Shown here piece by piece: positions 34,851-48,857 of a stretch of 64,000 nt of DNA (positions within the stretch are counted from its first letter, which is position 1; every line of letters begins with the position of its first letter). This DNA is from Nymphaea colorata (lineage: Eukaryota; Streptophyta; Magnoliopsida; Nymphaeales; Nymphaeaceae), in assembly GCF_008831285.2 (NCBI RefSeq), contig NC_045149.1, forward strand, positions 10,382,417 through 10,446,416, given 5' to 3'. The position numbers and the translations under genes were made by a program. The notes under the pieces are model-generated. The model saw only the letters and a program-made list of their open reading frames with translations. It had not been told where the DNA came from and searched no databases.

Positions 34851-37800
34851 ATTTTGGATGGAAGATTTCCTACTGATAAAGCAAGCTCAAGGGTTCATTT
34901 GCTCAAGTATTTTTCATCTCTGGCGTGTGCACATATGGTTTTCTACGACCAGAAAGCCAATGGTTGGGACGAAGCTTCGCAGCATTTCTAACAGTCAAGG
35001 TGAGGACAGCTTGTTTCCATCAATCAAGTTGTACTTTACTAGTTACACTGGTTGAGGGGCAATAGAATTGCTGAGAGAAACCGCTCTATATGTTCGGTTT
35101 TGTTAGATACTAATGTCTCTGTAAACTTGGAAAATCGGACCTTTGTATGGAATATGTGTTCTTTCTGTCAAGTACCATTCTTCCTGGCCTGTTTTCTCTG
35201 CTCTGCACAATCTTCTTCTTCTTCTTCTTTGGCAACGAGAGTCCAGATTTTGTTTGAGCTGGAACTTTAGCCATTTGAAAACACGACTCAAGCGCACTTG
35301 GATGCAGAACTTCGTGGAGGAGCCTTCTGGCTCCCTTTACTTGAAATTTTGTCGACTCATGTTTATCAATGCTACTTATCTAGTAGGATATTTTTTATCC
35401 TAAGCGTATGTGCCTGGGGTGGGGAAGAGCGCGTGTACAGTTTTTTGCTAGATACTGATGCTGTATAGCTCAAATTCACAGAGTGCCACATTAAGAAGGT
35501 TACTAGAGTGTCTCTCTTTAGATTTTACTGTTAAGCCTTTTTTATGCTTTTGTTGGAAGCTACCAGCAGACAAATTCAACATTATTGAAGTATTTATTTC
35601 TGAAATTGACTTTTAGAACCATCATCTAACATGGTAGATTAGGATCAGGTTCTGATATTAGCTGGACAAATTACATAAATGTAAAACTATATGTACAATT
35701 TTCGACCTTTTTACCTATTTGTCTTTTTCCTCTTTGGGTTGTGTAAGATTTGCCTGAGTTGCAGTGAGGAGTCTTAGTTATCCTATATTCTGATGTATTA
35801 GTTTCTTCAGCCTGATGGTTAGTATCGGCCTGATTCTTTACATTTGGTTCTGGGGTGATTGATGCCCTGAGCTTAACATGAGACCTGGAGAGATTGACAC
35901 ACTGCTGATTGCATCAACCCTAAGTGCTTGAATCCCTCTGAACTTCCCATGCTCACCAGGAAGCCTGCTTCTTTAGAAAACAAGTTTTTTTTGTTAGAGA
36001 GTTAGGTAGTTCCATTGCATAATCCATTACATGAAAATGCTTAGACAGGTTGAAGTCAATCTCGCTGTGACGTCTATACTGGTTTTATGAATAGGGTCAT
36101 GCCTTTCTCAATATCATCTTCATGGTTCATGTTTTGCATAAATCTCATATTGCTTCAGCTTTTATTTGTTTTCAACTTTTCACATATGATCCTTCAACTG
36201 TTCATCATGTTTATGCAACACCATGTTCTTACATATTTAATGCATAAAGCAGTCTCACAGTATAATTATGGTAGTATTTCTTCTAATGGTCTTTAATCTG
36301 CATTTTGATCTGCACTTGATTGATTTGTTCACTCTCTGCAGGGCCTTGATCATTGCTAAAAGGGCATGCATAGGAATTGTTTTTGAAAGAACTCTGCAAG
36401 GAATCAAACAAAACAAATACAACATGTGTACATAACATATGAACAGACTCTACATAACATATGAACAAGAGTGAACAACATTCAGAATTACAATCCAATA
36501 AGGAGGTTTCCATCCCAAGCCACCTCCTCTTGAAGTATTTTGAAAACTAATGCAGACATCAAACAACATAGAGAACCTAGGGGCTGAATAGAAACTGAAA
36601 TATAGGAGCTTGCTTGAGCACCAATATGGTAGAGGAAACATTTGAATACCTTCTGGTATCAATAGCTGCAGATTGCTAGGTGTGACTTCTTACTTCCATT
36701 TTAATATCAGACCCAAGCTCAATTGGAAGTTTTCCGCAAGGGACCCCAGAAATAGCATAGAAGTTTCTACTACTGAATCCTCAGAGATACTAAAACACCC
36801 TTCCTGATCACAAATCATGTAGGCCACTCTCACTTAATCCTCCATCGCTAAGGAAACCATAAAGAGAAGATGCAAAAAGTTCTGCCTCAGACTCCAGTAG
36901 TCACCTATTTGGACCAACTTTCGACCAAAACTTCAATTTCTGAACAGTGGCTTCTTCCGGATTCAGCTTGGAAAGCTGCTTAGTACAAGCTATTGTAGTT
37001 TGACAATATATATGCTTAGCTTTCTGACATGTCAATATTGGTGGAACACAAGATTCTCGATCTCGAAATTTTCAAAAGAACTACATGAAGTACTTGCTTC
37101 CAAGTTCTGTACTCTTAGCCATATCTCATGAAAACTTTTCTTGCTCCATGGTTGGATCTCATCAGGAACAGAGCCAGGCAGGATTGAGTTGCAAATAAAC
37201 ATGATTCTTAAAATTAATTGGTTTAATTTTGTCTTCCTCCAAGTAATGTATGTTTAAGCAGGCTTCTAACAGGTATACACTGTGTTAGCTCAGCTCCCCA
37301 CTGAGAGCTATGAAGGATAGGAATGGTTTGCATCAGCTGATCCAAAAGATCTCACTTTGTAGTTGATTCCAGTCGTTATCCAAGCCGAATGTTTGACATG
37401 TTTATCATCCGTTCTGCTTGCCTTTCTCATTCTCCATAGACTCCAATTAAATATCAAAAACCACTCTACTTTTAACTCTTCCAACTTGCAATATATTGCA
37501 GCTACTGAGTCCCTTCAGTTTCCACATTGCCGTTCTGATTTGTACCTATCATGTGAAAATGGAGCTTCAAGTGCATCGTTCTTTATTACCTGCAGGACCT
37601 GATCCCTTTCTGTTCTGCTTGGAGAAAAAATCGTTTGCAATCATAGATGGTGTATTCCCAATTGCAAAGACTGTTGGAAACTGCTGACAACAGTAATTAG
37701 GATCCAATTTTTCTGATGGAGGCTGTCATGGTTGTAGTGCTTTCATTCTGAACATAATAGAATCTACACTACCTGTAGGGCTTGCAGAAATACATGAAAG

Positions 37801-38070
37801 AGTAATATTTGGTTATGCTAGATTCTGGTGCATATTTTAGACTCATATTTACTCAATGTTGCTCCAAGTCATTGATACATTTTCTCCTTCTCCGGTATAA
37901 TGGGCAGTGGTTTCTGATGACTCCTGAAGCTCATATTAAGGCTTCTGCATTATGTTCAGATTTCTGTTCAATCACTTTCTTCTTCTCCTTTGTGCTGGAA
38001 TGTTGCACTTTTAATCAAATTTAGTACACAAGGAACTAATGGACAAGGTCGTCAAATTTGTGAACGGTTG
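34851..38070. other. Intergenic: mTERF 3' flank
   Basis: The first few hundred bases probably hold the mTERF 3' UTR. A (TTC)n run lies at 35,212-35,228. Short open frames show no family resemblance. Confidence 0.5.
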
Positions 38071-38308
38071 TAACAGATCAGCTTGCAACTGACTTTTGCT
38101 TTTCATTTCTATTTTAAACCTGTTGAAAGCCCGCAGAAAATGAGTGGAGCCTCCTGTATTTTATGCAGACGATGTGGTACCAACTCCTGTAACAGATCAG
38201 CTTGCAACTGTCTTTTGCTTTTCATTTCTCCTTTAAACCTGTTAAAGCCCGCAGAAAGTGTGAGTGGGGCCGCTTGTATTTTATGCAGACGATGTGGTAC
38301 CAACTCCT
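38071..38308. repeat. Two-unit 119-bp tandem duplication
   Basis: Units 38,071-38,189 and 38,190-38,308 share TAACAGATCAGCTTGCAACT at the start and GATGTGGTACCAACTCCT at the end, with about 10% differences inside. Confidence 0.93.
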
Positions 38309-40373
38309 AATGGTAGGAATTAGCGAACCATTTTATTTTTCTTATTTTCTTGTGCACATTCTTATCTGAAATTCGAGTACATGAATGTGTTCTGTCATTT
38401 GTTTAGTAGGACTGCTTCTTAAGTGATCTTTCTGTTCAAACAGAGCATATGTATTTGTTGAACTTCTAAAATCAAATAGCGAAAATGATCTTTTGGCAAT
38501 TTGTCAATCGTGATTGGCAAAAAAATGAAATTGATCAAAGAGTTTGTTCCTAATGAATGATGAAGAAAATCAACAATCAAATGCAAATTCTCTGGCTGTA
38601 TATTGCTTCCCCTACTTGGTTTGTCGGATTTAGCTTTTGGGAGAGTCTCACCCGTTTGGTTCGTGGTCTGGTTTGAGTTTTCAAGATGAAGAAATCAACA
38701 ATTTGATGCTACAGCCATGTTGATTGAATCGAAACGACTTATCTGCCGAATTCGAAAATTGTGCTGAATATGTTATGAATCGGCAAGAGAATATTATTAT
38801 ATTAATCTTAAAAAGTAAACGAAAAATACATATAAAAACAATTAAAAATAGTTTAAAATAATAAAAAATTGAATAATGTGTGGCATGTTGCATTCCTTTA
38901 TCGGCTGGTGAGTTGCATTTCATTTCTTTTTTTCTGTTTCTACCTTCTTGAATGTGAATATCAAACGTGTAGGTGGGTCCAACAGCGTCTTCATCACCGT
39001 TGAAATCTGGAGGTAGTAAGCGTCTCAAATCCAACCAACTTGACGGTGACTGATGCAAATAGATCAAGGAACCAGAAGGATGAACCCGGGATTTGAATTT
39101 CTGATGTACCCACTAAAAATGAGTTTTGGAACTATGGTGGAGTTAAATTGGATCTTTATCTGGAACCCTTGTACTGTACTGTACAAGAAGGAAGCGGATC
39201 CAATATAGAAAAATCAGTTCTTATCCCATTAAAAATACACATCTGATAAGCAATACGGATTAAAGTTCGATATGTGGACATGAAAAGTCTAACCATCTAA
39301 GCTTGCATCCACTTTTTAAGTTTGATTGCTCGCAATGGAGCATCCGCTATGATCCTAAGTGTTGAACGAAAGATGAACCTAAGATGCATCATCATTTTGG
39401 GTGAAATTTCAGGTAAACAGGAGAGACTCAACATCCGATAAAGAGCCCAAGTTTCCACCCAACCTCTTCCTTGTTTTCTTAGGATATATGGCATGTTTTT
39501 GGTGTTAACTTATGCATGGTAACCCTCTCTTTTGCAGCACGGGAGATTGATGCCATTGACATGACCGTCTATCAGCCCCAACATCAAGCCACTGTACCAA
39601 ACCCCTCGAGGATAGATATCACCATTCATGTTTCTTGAATGGCGAATACTGAAAATGGATCTTATATTCAATCTCTGTGCCACGTATCTTGTCAGATACA
39701 ATGCTCACAATCAGACCCTGTAACTCAAATCAAACTGGGTGCCGAAGCTTGTAAGTTTCAGGTTGAATCCCACCAATTGTTTTGGTTCAGTTTCAATGAA
39801 GGCGAAATATATATACATGGATCTATTTATGAAAACTCATGCTCATTTCTTTGCTAGAATAACCAGGTCCAACATTGTCATGCACGTAAAATCAAGATGT
39901 GGCTACGACTCATCAACCTTGGATTTTGCTTGGGTTTAGACTTAGATCCAAATCTAATTTTTGATTTCTTGGACTGGACACGATATCCAGGACGTTTCAA
40001 ATCCATGGGGACACCCAAAGACAGATCACAATTCAGAACCGACCATTTTTCAAATAAAAAAAACCCATGAAAGATACTTCACACCAATAAAGCTTCAACT
40101 TGGGGTGAGTTTGGAGAGTAGGAGGCAGCGTTGCTTGACTTGAGATCCAAGCTTGGAGCCACCCTCCCCACCAGAATTCACAATTTTGCTCCCGTTCTTT
40201 TTCTTTTGCTTCCTTTCATTAAAGTTGCACTCATGTGCTTCCTTCGTTTGCCTTGTCTGTGCATCTGATCAGACCGGCGGGAACTGATAATCAATGGCGT
40301 CAATTCAAGGCGGAGAAAGGGAAGGTCATAGTTTCAAATCCTTACTGGCATTGAGGCCAACTTATGACGAGCA
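38309..40373. other. Intergenic upstream of the complete DUF547 gene
   Basis: AT-rich at 38,790-38,880. The promoter of the DUF547 gene should lie in the right part; no core element could be fixed. A 44-nt in-frame extension with an ATG at 40,294 exists but is out of phase with exon 2. Confidence 0.45.
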
Positions 40374-42067
40374 ATGGCAAGTACCAACGGCAAGGTGAGA
40401 ATCCTTTCAATGGTCTGCTTCTTTTCAACATCTGATAATCGGTGATAAACAACTGATCATGAAAAGTGGGAGATCTGGCCGTGCCGATTTAAGATACTCA
40501 GCGTATATATTGTCGTTTACGTGTTATATTCGTCTGCCGTTGCACTTAATTGCCCTTTATGCATTTGAATATATTGCTTTCAAGCATACAAACATATGAG
40601 CCTAGTGATCATGCACTTGTTGCCCTTTATGCATTTGAATATCTTGCTTCCAAGTATACAAACATATGAGCCTATGTTGGTTACTGGGAATAGAGGTAGT
40701 TGGGTTAATTAAGGAGACTTTAAGCTGCCTTCTTTTATGGGCTCAAAAACGAAGGGAATGAATTAAATATGATGCAGAGTGTGGATCTTGTTATATCGTT
40801 AATCAGAGATTCATATCTGTATGAATCTGATCTACCTCTAACATGGGAAAGCTTCATTGAATACTACTCTGCCGTTTTAGCCATGCGAGGCAGGTGACGT
40901 CGGATTTTGTATGTGTATACGACATAGTAACCAAAAAGAAAAAGACTGTGGCACATGCCGGCCGGAATCAACACATGCTGGCCGGCGGTTGGTAGCTGGG
41001 GTGGGTGCAGATATACCATGAGCAAACGACACGCTAGTTAGCCAAAAGGGCAGACCATATATAGATTGGACATTTTACTAATGGATTTAGAAACGTGGTT
41101 GTGTGCAGGAGCAGGATAAGGAAACCAGCGAAAAGAAAAGAGCGTTACTTGAGAATGAGGTGTGCTTCTTTCTTAGACCTTTCTTCCAATAGTTAATTGC
41201 ATTTTCCTTTTTGCCAGGAAACGTTACGATCAATAACGTGTATTTATAGGAAAATTGGACGCCAATAAGAAATTTTTAATTCAGAACAACTTACCATGTT
41301 ACTGTACCATTATGTTAGTTTAACAAAAGAGTGATAACGTCTTCACATGGGAAAATTGAACGCCAATAAGAAATTTTTAATTAAGAACAACTTCACCATA
41401 CCATTATGTTAGTTTAACAAAAGAGTTCTCAAAATGTCTATTCTTAGGTGTCAACTTCCTATACTATTACAACTTCCTATAGTGTAATAGGGGGACTCCT
41501 ATACATAAGTTTAAGCATAATACAGACATCACTTTGAAACATCAAAAGCAAGCGGTGACAAGGGAAGGATAGAGGCTTTAGCCCTCTGGTTGGGTGGTAG
41601 ATTGAAATACTTCTTCTATTCACCCAACAAAAAGTTCGTAAAATTAACTTAATCGTATTAACTGGATATCCGTTTAAGCTGCGTACACCAAGTTTTTCTA
41701 AGGTGGAAAATGATCCAACAATGGCAGCCTTATTTAACTTCCGTGATTTTTCTTGTTTATGTTAAATAATCATGGGGACCAAACTGTTTAATTACAATTA
41801 GGTCGCCAAGCTGCAGAAGATGGTAGAGCAAGAAGAGAGTCTTCATCAAGTGCTACAACGCGCATTTCATCGGCAGATTGGATCTCTTCCTTATCTTCCT
41901 GACTTTGTTCCCAAGGAGGTAACTTATTTTTGCTGTTGTTATTCCATTGTGGAAATTCTGCCACTACGTACCAGGTTGGGTATGCTAAGGTCGAGCCCTC
42001 CGGGTTTGGACTTGGTTTTTGTCCCTGACGTAAATGGTCTGGGACATACCAATCTCAATTTCTCTCC

Positions 42068-42146
<79 letters not shown>

Positions 42147-45100
42147 CTGATGCATATTTATTGTATATGGGCCGGTACAAGTAGCTAGACCCAATATTAA
42201 CATCCTTTACTACTATTTTTGCAAACTAACTTTATAATATGTATGTAACATTCATATCCAAATTAAACCGCATGCCATAAATTCATATGAGTTTTTCTTT
42301 TTAATGTGTTAACAGCCATTTTAAAGGGTTTCAAAATTCTTAGTTTGGTAAAACCCTGGATTTGTGGGGAGATAGGACGCTCCGGTCTTAAATCCGCACC
42401 TACCAAACGTAACGTAAAAGATTATTTGTCAATAATATTGAGGAATACATAACATAAATAGGTTTTAAATGAGCTTAATCGAGTCTAAATTAGTCGAGCT
42501 TGCCTTATTGGAGCTCAACTCCTTGAGAAAAGAGAGTTTGACCCTTTACTCAAACTTTGTTCATTTACAAAATAAGTCGTATCTAATTGACTCAAGTTTT
42601 AGATGAATCCAGAAGCTTGACTCGTTGTTACGACATTTTAGACATGAAATTAGATCCGTATAACTTCATGTCGCGGTTTTTTCCTGTTAGTTATACTTGC
42701 TGACCACTTTGTGATGCTACGAAATTTATCCTTTTTTCGTTGACTCTAAATCCACGGGCCTTTTAAGTAAACAACTTCAGTTTTAGTGATCGTCACCTAC
42801 TTTATGTGATTCATATACCTTAGTGCAAACAGTTGATGTCAAGTATCCGAAAAGCTGCAAAGTCAAGGAGCACTAACCTGTCTCTAGCTTACCTTGTGGA
42901 ACACTTATCTAGGTTTGATGTGGACACCACATGTAGCTTCTAACTCGGTCACAATAAAAGATTTCAAGGACTGAGATGGGCTGTGGTCCACCAAGAGTTA
43001 CCATGTAGATCCGCTGCTGCCGAAAGGCATGCATTTGTGAAATATTTTTTTTTTCTTTCAACTCTCCATACTGTAGGTAAAGTATGCTGTCTAAGAATTC
43101 CCAATTTCAAAAGGGAATAAAAATATCTATCTTTATGACAAGTTTCCCTCGCAGGCAACACCATAAATGCTAATTAGATTTCTGAAGTTGATGCTAAGCA
43201 AGTTATCAAAGTCCAAAGGAAAGTGGTTATCGATGTTTAAAATATTACGAAGCTAGAGGCATATGTTTTCCCTTTATGACAAGAAACCCTCAACAATGTT
43301 TAAGTAGTCATTTTCAATGTTTTGCTCGCATGAACTAGTTGTGAAAACCTGGTCCATGCTCGTCATAAAGGCTAAGTTTAGCGGCCAACTGCCCAAAAAA
43401 TTGGTAAAAAATATGAGGAATAAGACATAAATTCCCCTTAACAAAGCAACCAAAATCAAGAGTGAAAGGAGCTTCAGATTAAAATAATAGCTAATCTGTT
43501 GTGACCACTTTGATTTACAGATGAAGGAGCTTCTGATGGAGGTAGCGATGGTGGAGGACAACATTGCTCAACTTGAAGGTGAAGTGAACGATCTTCAACG
43601 CGGTCTGACTCAGGAAAGGGATTTGTATAATGGTCTCTATTACCGTCATCAGCTGCAACAACAACAATTCAAACAACAACAACAAGAAGAGCAGCAACAG
43701 AAGCAAATATCCGAAATTAGAAAAGGAAGCGACAATACTGCATTATCATATCGTGTCTCATCACTGTTCGACGAAAGGCCTAAGACGCAGGCAACTCGTA
43801 GAAGAAGACATGCTTCAATGGGTTCTGCATCTGAAGCAGAAGCTTTGTTTTCCATCAACCACACAGTGAGAAGTGGGGACTTGGCCTCTAGCTTTAGCAC
43901 CAAGGAATTGCCTGGTGGACGCCTAAAAAGCGCAACGTTTGGAAAAGAGGCCGGGTTCAACCAAAATAGCTCGAGCATAAAGAGCCATGAAAATGGATCC
44001 CACGGGAAGGGCACCAAGAGAAGCACCACTGAAAAGATAGCGCTGGCCCCCAAGCTACCTCCTAAGCATCCTACTGCTAAGGTGCGCTCCTTCTCCTTAC
44101 ACTTGTTCCAGTTCCATCTTGATTTCTAGTAGGATCTTTCTTCCTATGTAGTGGCCATGTATATGAGGATGGGAAATTCCATATAGTGTTGTCCCCACAC
44201 GAAAGAAATTGTGCACGCATATGAAACAAGATATTGAACGAACTTAATGCTTTCCAAAAGAATTACACTATTCTCACTGCATGCATATATAATTTTTATA
44301 ATTTTAATACCTTAATTTTCCCCTCCAATCTCCACGCATTAATATTCATGTGGGTTTCACCATGGAACAAAGCTAGTTATCTGCACCATCCGGCACACAA
44401 AAAGTTGCGTATTGGGAATGTAAAACCAAAAAATACCTTTGGCCAGTGAAAATGGGAGCGTTGAAAAAAAAATAGTGAAAAAGTTAAAAGTTCAATAAAT
44501 ACTTTTAACTTTTGGGGGTGCTGGCTTTTCATTATAAAGGGTACTTTCAGTCAGGTACCGAACACCCACTTCCGTGCTTCAGCCCCGAAGATAGGTGTTC
44601 TAGTCATTGCAGGTAACGAACACCCACTTCTGTGCTTGAGGTCCGGACATATAACCATCTTTGCTGACCAAGCACGTATATATGAGCCTACCCCCAATGA
44701 GCTACCCGATTACTCAGTCTAAGTTCTACGTCCTGTCAGGAGCAAATTAACTGTTGACACCTACTTTTAGGCATTAATCCTCCGTTTTTGTCACCCTTCC
44801 CCTCTTATGATTATGTAGTCGAGCAGGGAAAGTGCGAGGAGAAAAACAATATTTATTAGTATATTTGGATAGGAACCGAGTCAACTGACTGTATTTCAAC
44901 CAATTTTCAACTTTGAGGTGTAAAAACTGATTCTTAATGAACAATAAAAATGCACAGATTAGACACTACTCACTAAACCTTAAAAAACTAATAACAGCAC
45001 TGGACTTTGTCTTTTGTTTAATTCATTTAGACATAAAGAAGTTTTTATACTAATAGCAACAAATTTTGCTCCATTGAACTTGCATTCTCAAGTATTCTAG

Positions 45101-45948
45101 AAACAATATAAAGGAAGCCCTTGAGTAACAAATCGATAATGAATGATGGAGCTGTACTTGGCAACCAATGAGTCCTCCCGCCCAAGTCATTAGGTGTATA
45201 GCATGACTTTTGTTGAATTGACCATGCTAAACTCATGTACTATATATATATATATATATGATGTGTTTTTAACACCTTTCATTAATATTCAAAAGAACAG
45301 GTAGCTAGCTAGCCTATTATGATCCATGTGGGTTGAGTTTGATTTCGTTTAACTTGAGAACTGAATTCCATATCTACTTCCTAAGACACCAAAAGAGAAA
45401 AAGAACCTAACTGAAAGGTTTAATAAAGAATAGTCTGGCAACATGCACTTATCTTACAATTAACCTCCTAACTTTTATTTTCATTTTCTGTTTTTGTGTT
45501 CTTATAGACGACTGAAAAGGAAATGAAGGGCAACTCAAATCTTGTTCAAAAGCCTTCAACTACTTTAACAGTATCACAGGATAATGTCTGCACAACATTG
45601 CCCAACAAGCTCTCTGAGGACATCATCAAGTGCTTGATTTGCATATTCTTGAGAATGCTTAGAACATCGAGGATGGTCAAGCCTGATAAGTCGCTCAACT
45701 ATGCGAAAACAGCTCTCTCTCCTCTCCCAAGCTTTCTCAAAATTGAAAACTTCTCGAGCTTGAAAGAACCAAGTTTGGACCCTTACGGCATATTTGATAT
45801 CGATGAATCTATTCCAAGAGATATTGGTCCTTACAAGAATTTTGTGATACTCACAACTAGTTCTTTTAATACAATCAACCTTGATAGTTGCAGAACACTT
45901 CTTGAGCAACTAAGGTAAGGTATATACAATTTGATCATCATTTCTTTC

Positions 45949-45999
<51 letters not shown>

Positions 46000-47399
46000 A
46001 GGATTTGCTTCAGTTATCATACCTAAGGCATGAAAATTTTAAATGTGCATGTGCATTTTTTTTTTATCAAAATGATGAGTTTCTGCTGTTACGATAGATA
46101 TCTTGATTAACTATTAACTTTGTCTGCCCCAAAGGGGTTGATGAAGTGGATTGGGCTTTGGCTGCTACCCAAAGGAATAGTTAGAGCTACAATGATATGA
46201 AAGTGATCTGTGTTTCGTACGGTGTTACAGGATTTTATTGAGCAAACTTTGCAAAGTTGAGCTGAGATTCCTAACGTACAAGCAAAAGTTGGCCTTCTGG
46301 ATCAACATGTACAACGCCTGCATCATGCATGTATTATGCCTAAAGTTCTTTACTCCTTTCTCTTTGATTGAATTCTTCCTTTCTTTTCAAAATGTAAAAT
46401 CTCAATATCTTCTTAGGCATATCTTCAACATGGCGTACAACCAAACCTTGAAAATTTGCTTCTGCTGATTAAGAAGGTAATCATCGATTTACCATATATA
46501 GTTTACAGTTTCATAGTGTAACAAGTTTGCAGCCCTCAATTATTAAAAAGTTGATCAGTTAGATTGGAATTTTATATTCTTTGAGAAAAACATATTTGAT
46601 AGAGAGAGAGTGAGAGACAGAGATGCTAATGAAATTATTAGTATAATATTCTTTTTTTTTTGCCTGTGCTAGGTAGAGCTTAATATTGGAGGGAGCATGT
46701 TGAATGCTTTTGAGATAGAGCATCTCATCTTGGGGCAACCAATTGAACCTGGAAATAAAGAAGTGAGCATTCAGTTAACTTACAAAATATTGCAAATATG
46801 AAATGAATGGCTCTATATTTAATGTGACACAGTACGCTACCTTAATTATCTCTTCTTTCTGATGTTTAGGCTTATCTGGAGGCTAAAAGCAATATGAAAG
46901 ATGACATTGTACATTACAAGCATAAGCTTGAACATAGAGAACCAAATGTCACCTTTGCCCTATCTTGTGGGAGTCGATCATCACCAGCAGTACGCACAGA
47001 GCTTAGTCATTAATATTTTACGAATCAAATATCATCAATTTAATCATAAAGGCATGCTCACTCACCAGTGTTCATGGCTTACATCTTCAGGTTAGGATCT
47101 ACACTGCTCAAGCTGTTTCCATGGAGTTGGAGAGATCAAAGTTGGAGTATTTGCAAGCTTCCATTGTGGTGACAAGTACAAAGAAGCTCATGATCCCTAA
47201 GCTTCTGCAACAATATATGCGCGACTGCTCGACCAACATAGACCTGTTGATAGATTGGGTGTGCAGCCAACTTCCATTGTCGTGCTCGTTGAGGAAATCC
47301 ATCATTGAATGCATCAGAGGGCATAAAAATGAACCGATCTCAACATTTGCAGAAGTGATACCTTATCAATCTGAATTCCTATATTTATTGGTCACATAG
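40374..47399 (+). CDS. DUF547 / leucine-zipper (MIP1-type) protein, complete gene reaching into copy B
   Basis: Ten coding exons give 611 residues: 40374-40394, 41109-41159, 41802-41918, 43521-44081, 45508-45914, 46231-46330, 46417-46476, 46673-46762, 46870-46989, 47091-47399. All introns are GT-AG and phases agree; the total is 1,836 nt with the stop. Residues about 8-110 form a charged, leucine-rich coiled coil (ALLENEVAKLQKMVEQEESL, HRQIGSLPYLPDFVPKE) matching the Lzipper-MIP1 domain. A Gln-rich stretch follows at 107-125, then a low-complexity linker, then the DUF547 domain (about 395-545: QKLAFWINMYNACIMH, NIGGSMLNAFEIEH, FALSCGSRSSPAVRIYTA). ATG 40,374 is chosen because its seven codons join exon 2 in phase; it is the least certain exon. 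Family length is about 550-650 residues. The molecular role of the family is largely unknown. Confidence 0.88.
40551..40676. repeat. 70-bp tandem duplication in DUF547 intron 1
   Basis: TGCCCTTTATGCATTTGAAT...ACAAACATATGAGCCTA at 40,551 recurs at 40,621 with four or five mismatches. Confidence 0.92.
41249..41426. repeat. ~101-bp direct duplication in DUF547 intron 2
   Basis: GGAAAATTGGACGCCAATAA...TTAGTTTAACAAAAGAG at 41,249 recurs from 41,350; the second unit lacks about 9 bp in the middle. Confidence 0.92.
42063..42145. repeat. (TC)n(TA)n microsatellite, copy B
   Basis: Allelic-type length difference from 51-118 in copy A: fewer TC units and about 30 TA units. Confidence 0.95.
45954..45996. 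repeat. (TA)n microsatellite, DUF547 intron 5, copy B
   Basis: Counterpart of the TA run at 3926-3968. Another short TA run at 45,240-45,259 is 2 bp longer than in A. Confidence 0.9.
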
Positions 47400-48187
47400 A
47401 TGCATGTGTCAAGGAGTGTGATTTGTACCTATATTCCACAATCGGGTAAAGGCAATCTTTTTTTCATGGCTCTCATTTTTATGAGATCAGAATTAGGTTG
47501 TAAAGAAGTCAAGCGATGAAGTAAATATTTTCTTGGTCTTCATCAGTTTTTTTTTTTTGTCAATTTTCTAGGTTTAGCATGCCAAAGCCGTGCATCTCTG
47601 GCAAGATTTTTTCTCCATTATGGCATCCAGATACCTGATTAATTTCATTGGTGAAAAATTTCAATTATGTGAAAAATTGAGATTATTGTTTTTTTGAGCA
47701 ATTGGGTGACTTGTTAGTGTTGCATGTAAGATTCGAATCAAAAGATTGCAAATCAATTCAATCAGTAGCTAATTAATTCAGGACTGCCATCTCGGGAGAT
47801 CCATCAATTCGACCAACAGACCACTGTTCACAGCCCCGTTTTAACCCAAGGTTTGAATTCTTTAGTTGGTATCGCGTAAGGGCCTAAATGCTCCGGATTT
47901 GAGTAATGTAAACATAAGGAACACACCCTTAACTCTCACGCGATCCCATACCTGCATACGAGAAGAAACGGGGAGCAATTATGCTGATAGAAAAATCTAT
48001 CACTCCCCTTTTCCAATGATGCATAACAAGCACCCTGGAGATCGGACTAGAACTTCACAAGCATACCATCCTTTACTTACTAGTAGTAGTCATCGCAAAT
48101 AGAGCTCCAAGCCCCCGTTATGTCTTTCCATAAAGGAGACATTGGGCCCAATCTTGCTACTCCAAGAACTCTTCCTGCTTAGGTACT
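47400..48187. other. Intergenic, copy B: 3' flank of DUF547 gene
   Basis: As 5372-6150, with an extra 10 bp near 47,655 that duplicates part of the adjacent AATTTCA/GTGAAAAATT phrase. No gene seen. Confidence 0.6.
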
Positions 48188-48759
48188 TTCTCCTTCGAAG
48201 AATACAATGTTGACCTTATTGGATTCCATAATCCTTCTCATTCCAATTCCTTTCTCCTGTGAAGGCAAAGACAGAACCTTCTAAGAAATGCGATGGGGTT
48301 TTTAACAGAATCCTCATCTCCCCAAAAGTAACCCATCGTTAGTGTTTTTTTTTTTTCCAAGGCCACACCCTACAAGCACTTTAAAACTAGAAACTAGTAA
48401 CAAGGGATGGCAACCAAAACTGACTTGATTAAACATATCCTACCCACACAGAATAAGAATTTTCCCTTCCAAAACACCAATTTTCTCTGCATCTTCATAA
48501 GTACTGGGTCCAGGCTGAATCCCATGCAGGATAAGATAGAGATAATCTTAAGTACTTTGTTGGGAACTGCCCTCTTGTCTATGACACCCTTCAATTCTAC
48601 CTGCTTCCTCATTGGACAGTATAAAACCAAAGAAAACTGATTTTTTTCTACATTCATCTTCAGCCAACACCAAATTCCAAGTGTCACAGTACGTCCCCCA
48701 AGTGTGAAGACCATTATATAAACAAAACAACACATCATTAACATTGGATCTGAACCCAA
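48188..48759 (-). pseudogene. LINE reverse transcriptase remnant, copy B
   Basis: Better preserved than the A copy at its 5' part: one frame runs KLVFWKGKFLF, then GRICLIKSVLVAIPCY, the canonical LINE order. A 2-bp difference (CCGCAT in A, CCCAT in B, plus one more base) explains why A is out of frame there. The downstream FWGDE part is again in another frame. Confidence 0.62.
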
Positions 48760-48857
48760 CTATAATCCGGCATATATTAAGCATCAATATTTTTCTTCTT
48801 TCTATCACTACATGAAAGTGCCTATAAAAAATCTTCCTGCAAACATGTTTGTGCTCA

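Noticed and set aside
34858-35055. 65-codon frame just after mTERF
   Set aside because: Starts 8 bp after the mTERF stop, resembles nothing, and is most likely 3' UTR.
38071-38308. Direct repeats resembling a CRISPR-type array
   Set aside because: Only two adjacent units with no spacers, in a plant genome; a simple tandem duplication.
40294-40394. Upstream start ATG 40,294 for the DUF547 protein
   Set aside because: Its frame reaches the exon 1 donor two bases into a codon and does not join the coiled-coil frame of exon 2; ATG 40,374 does.
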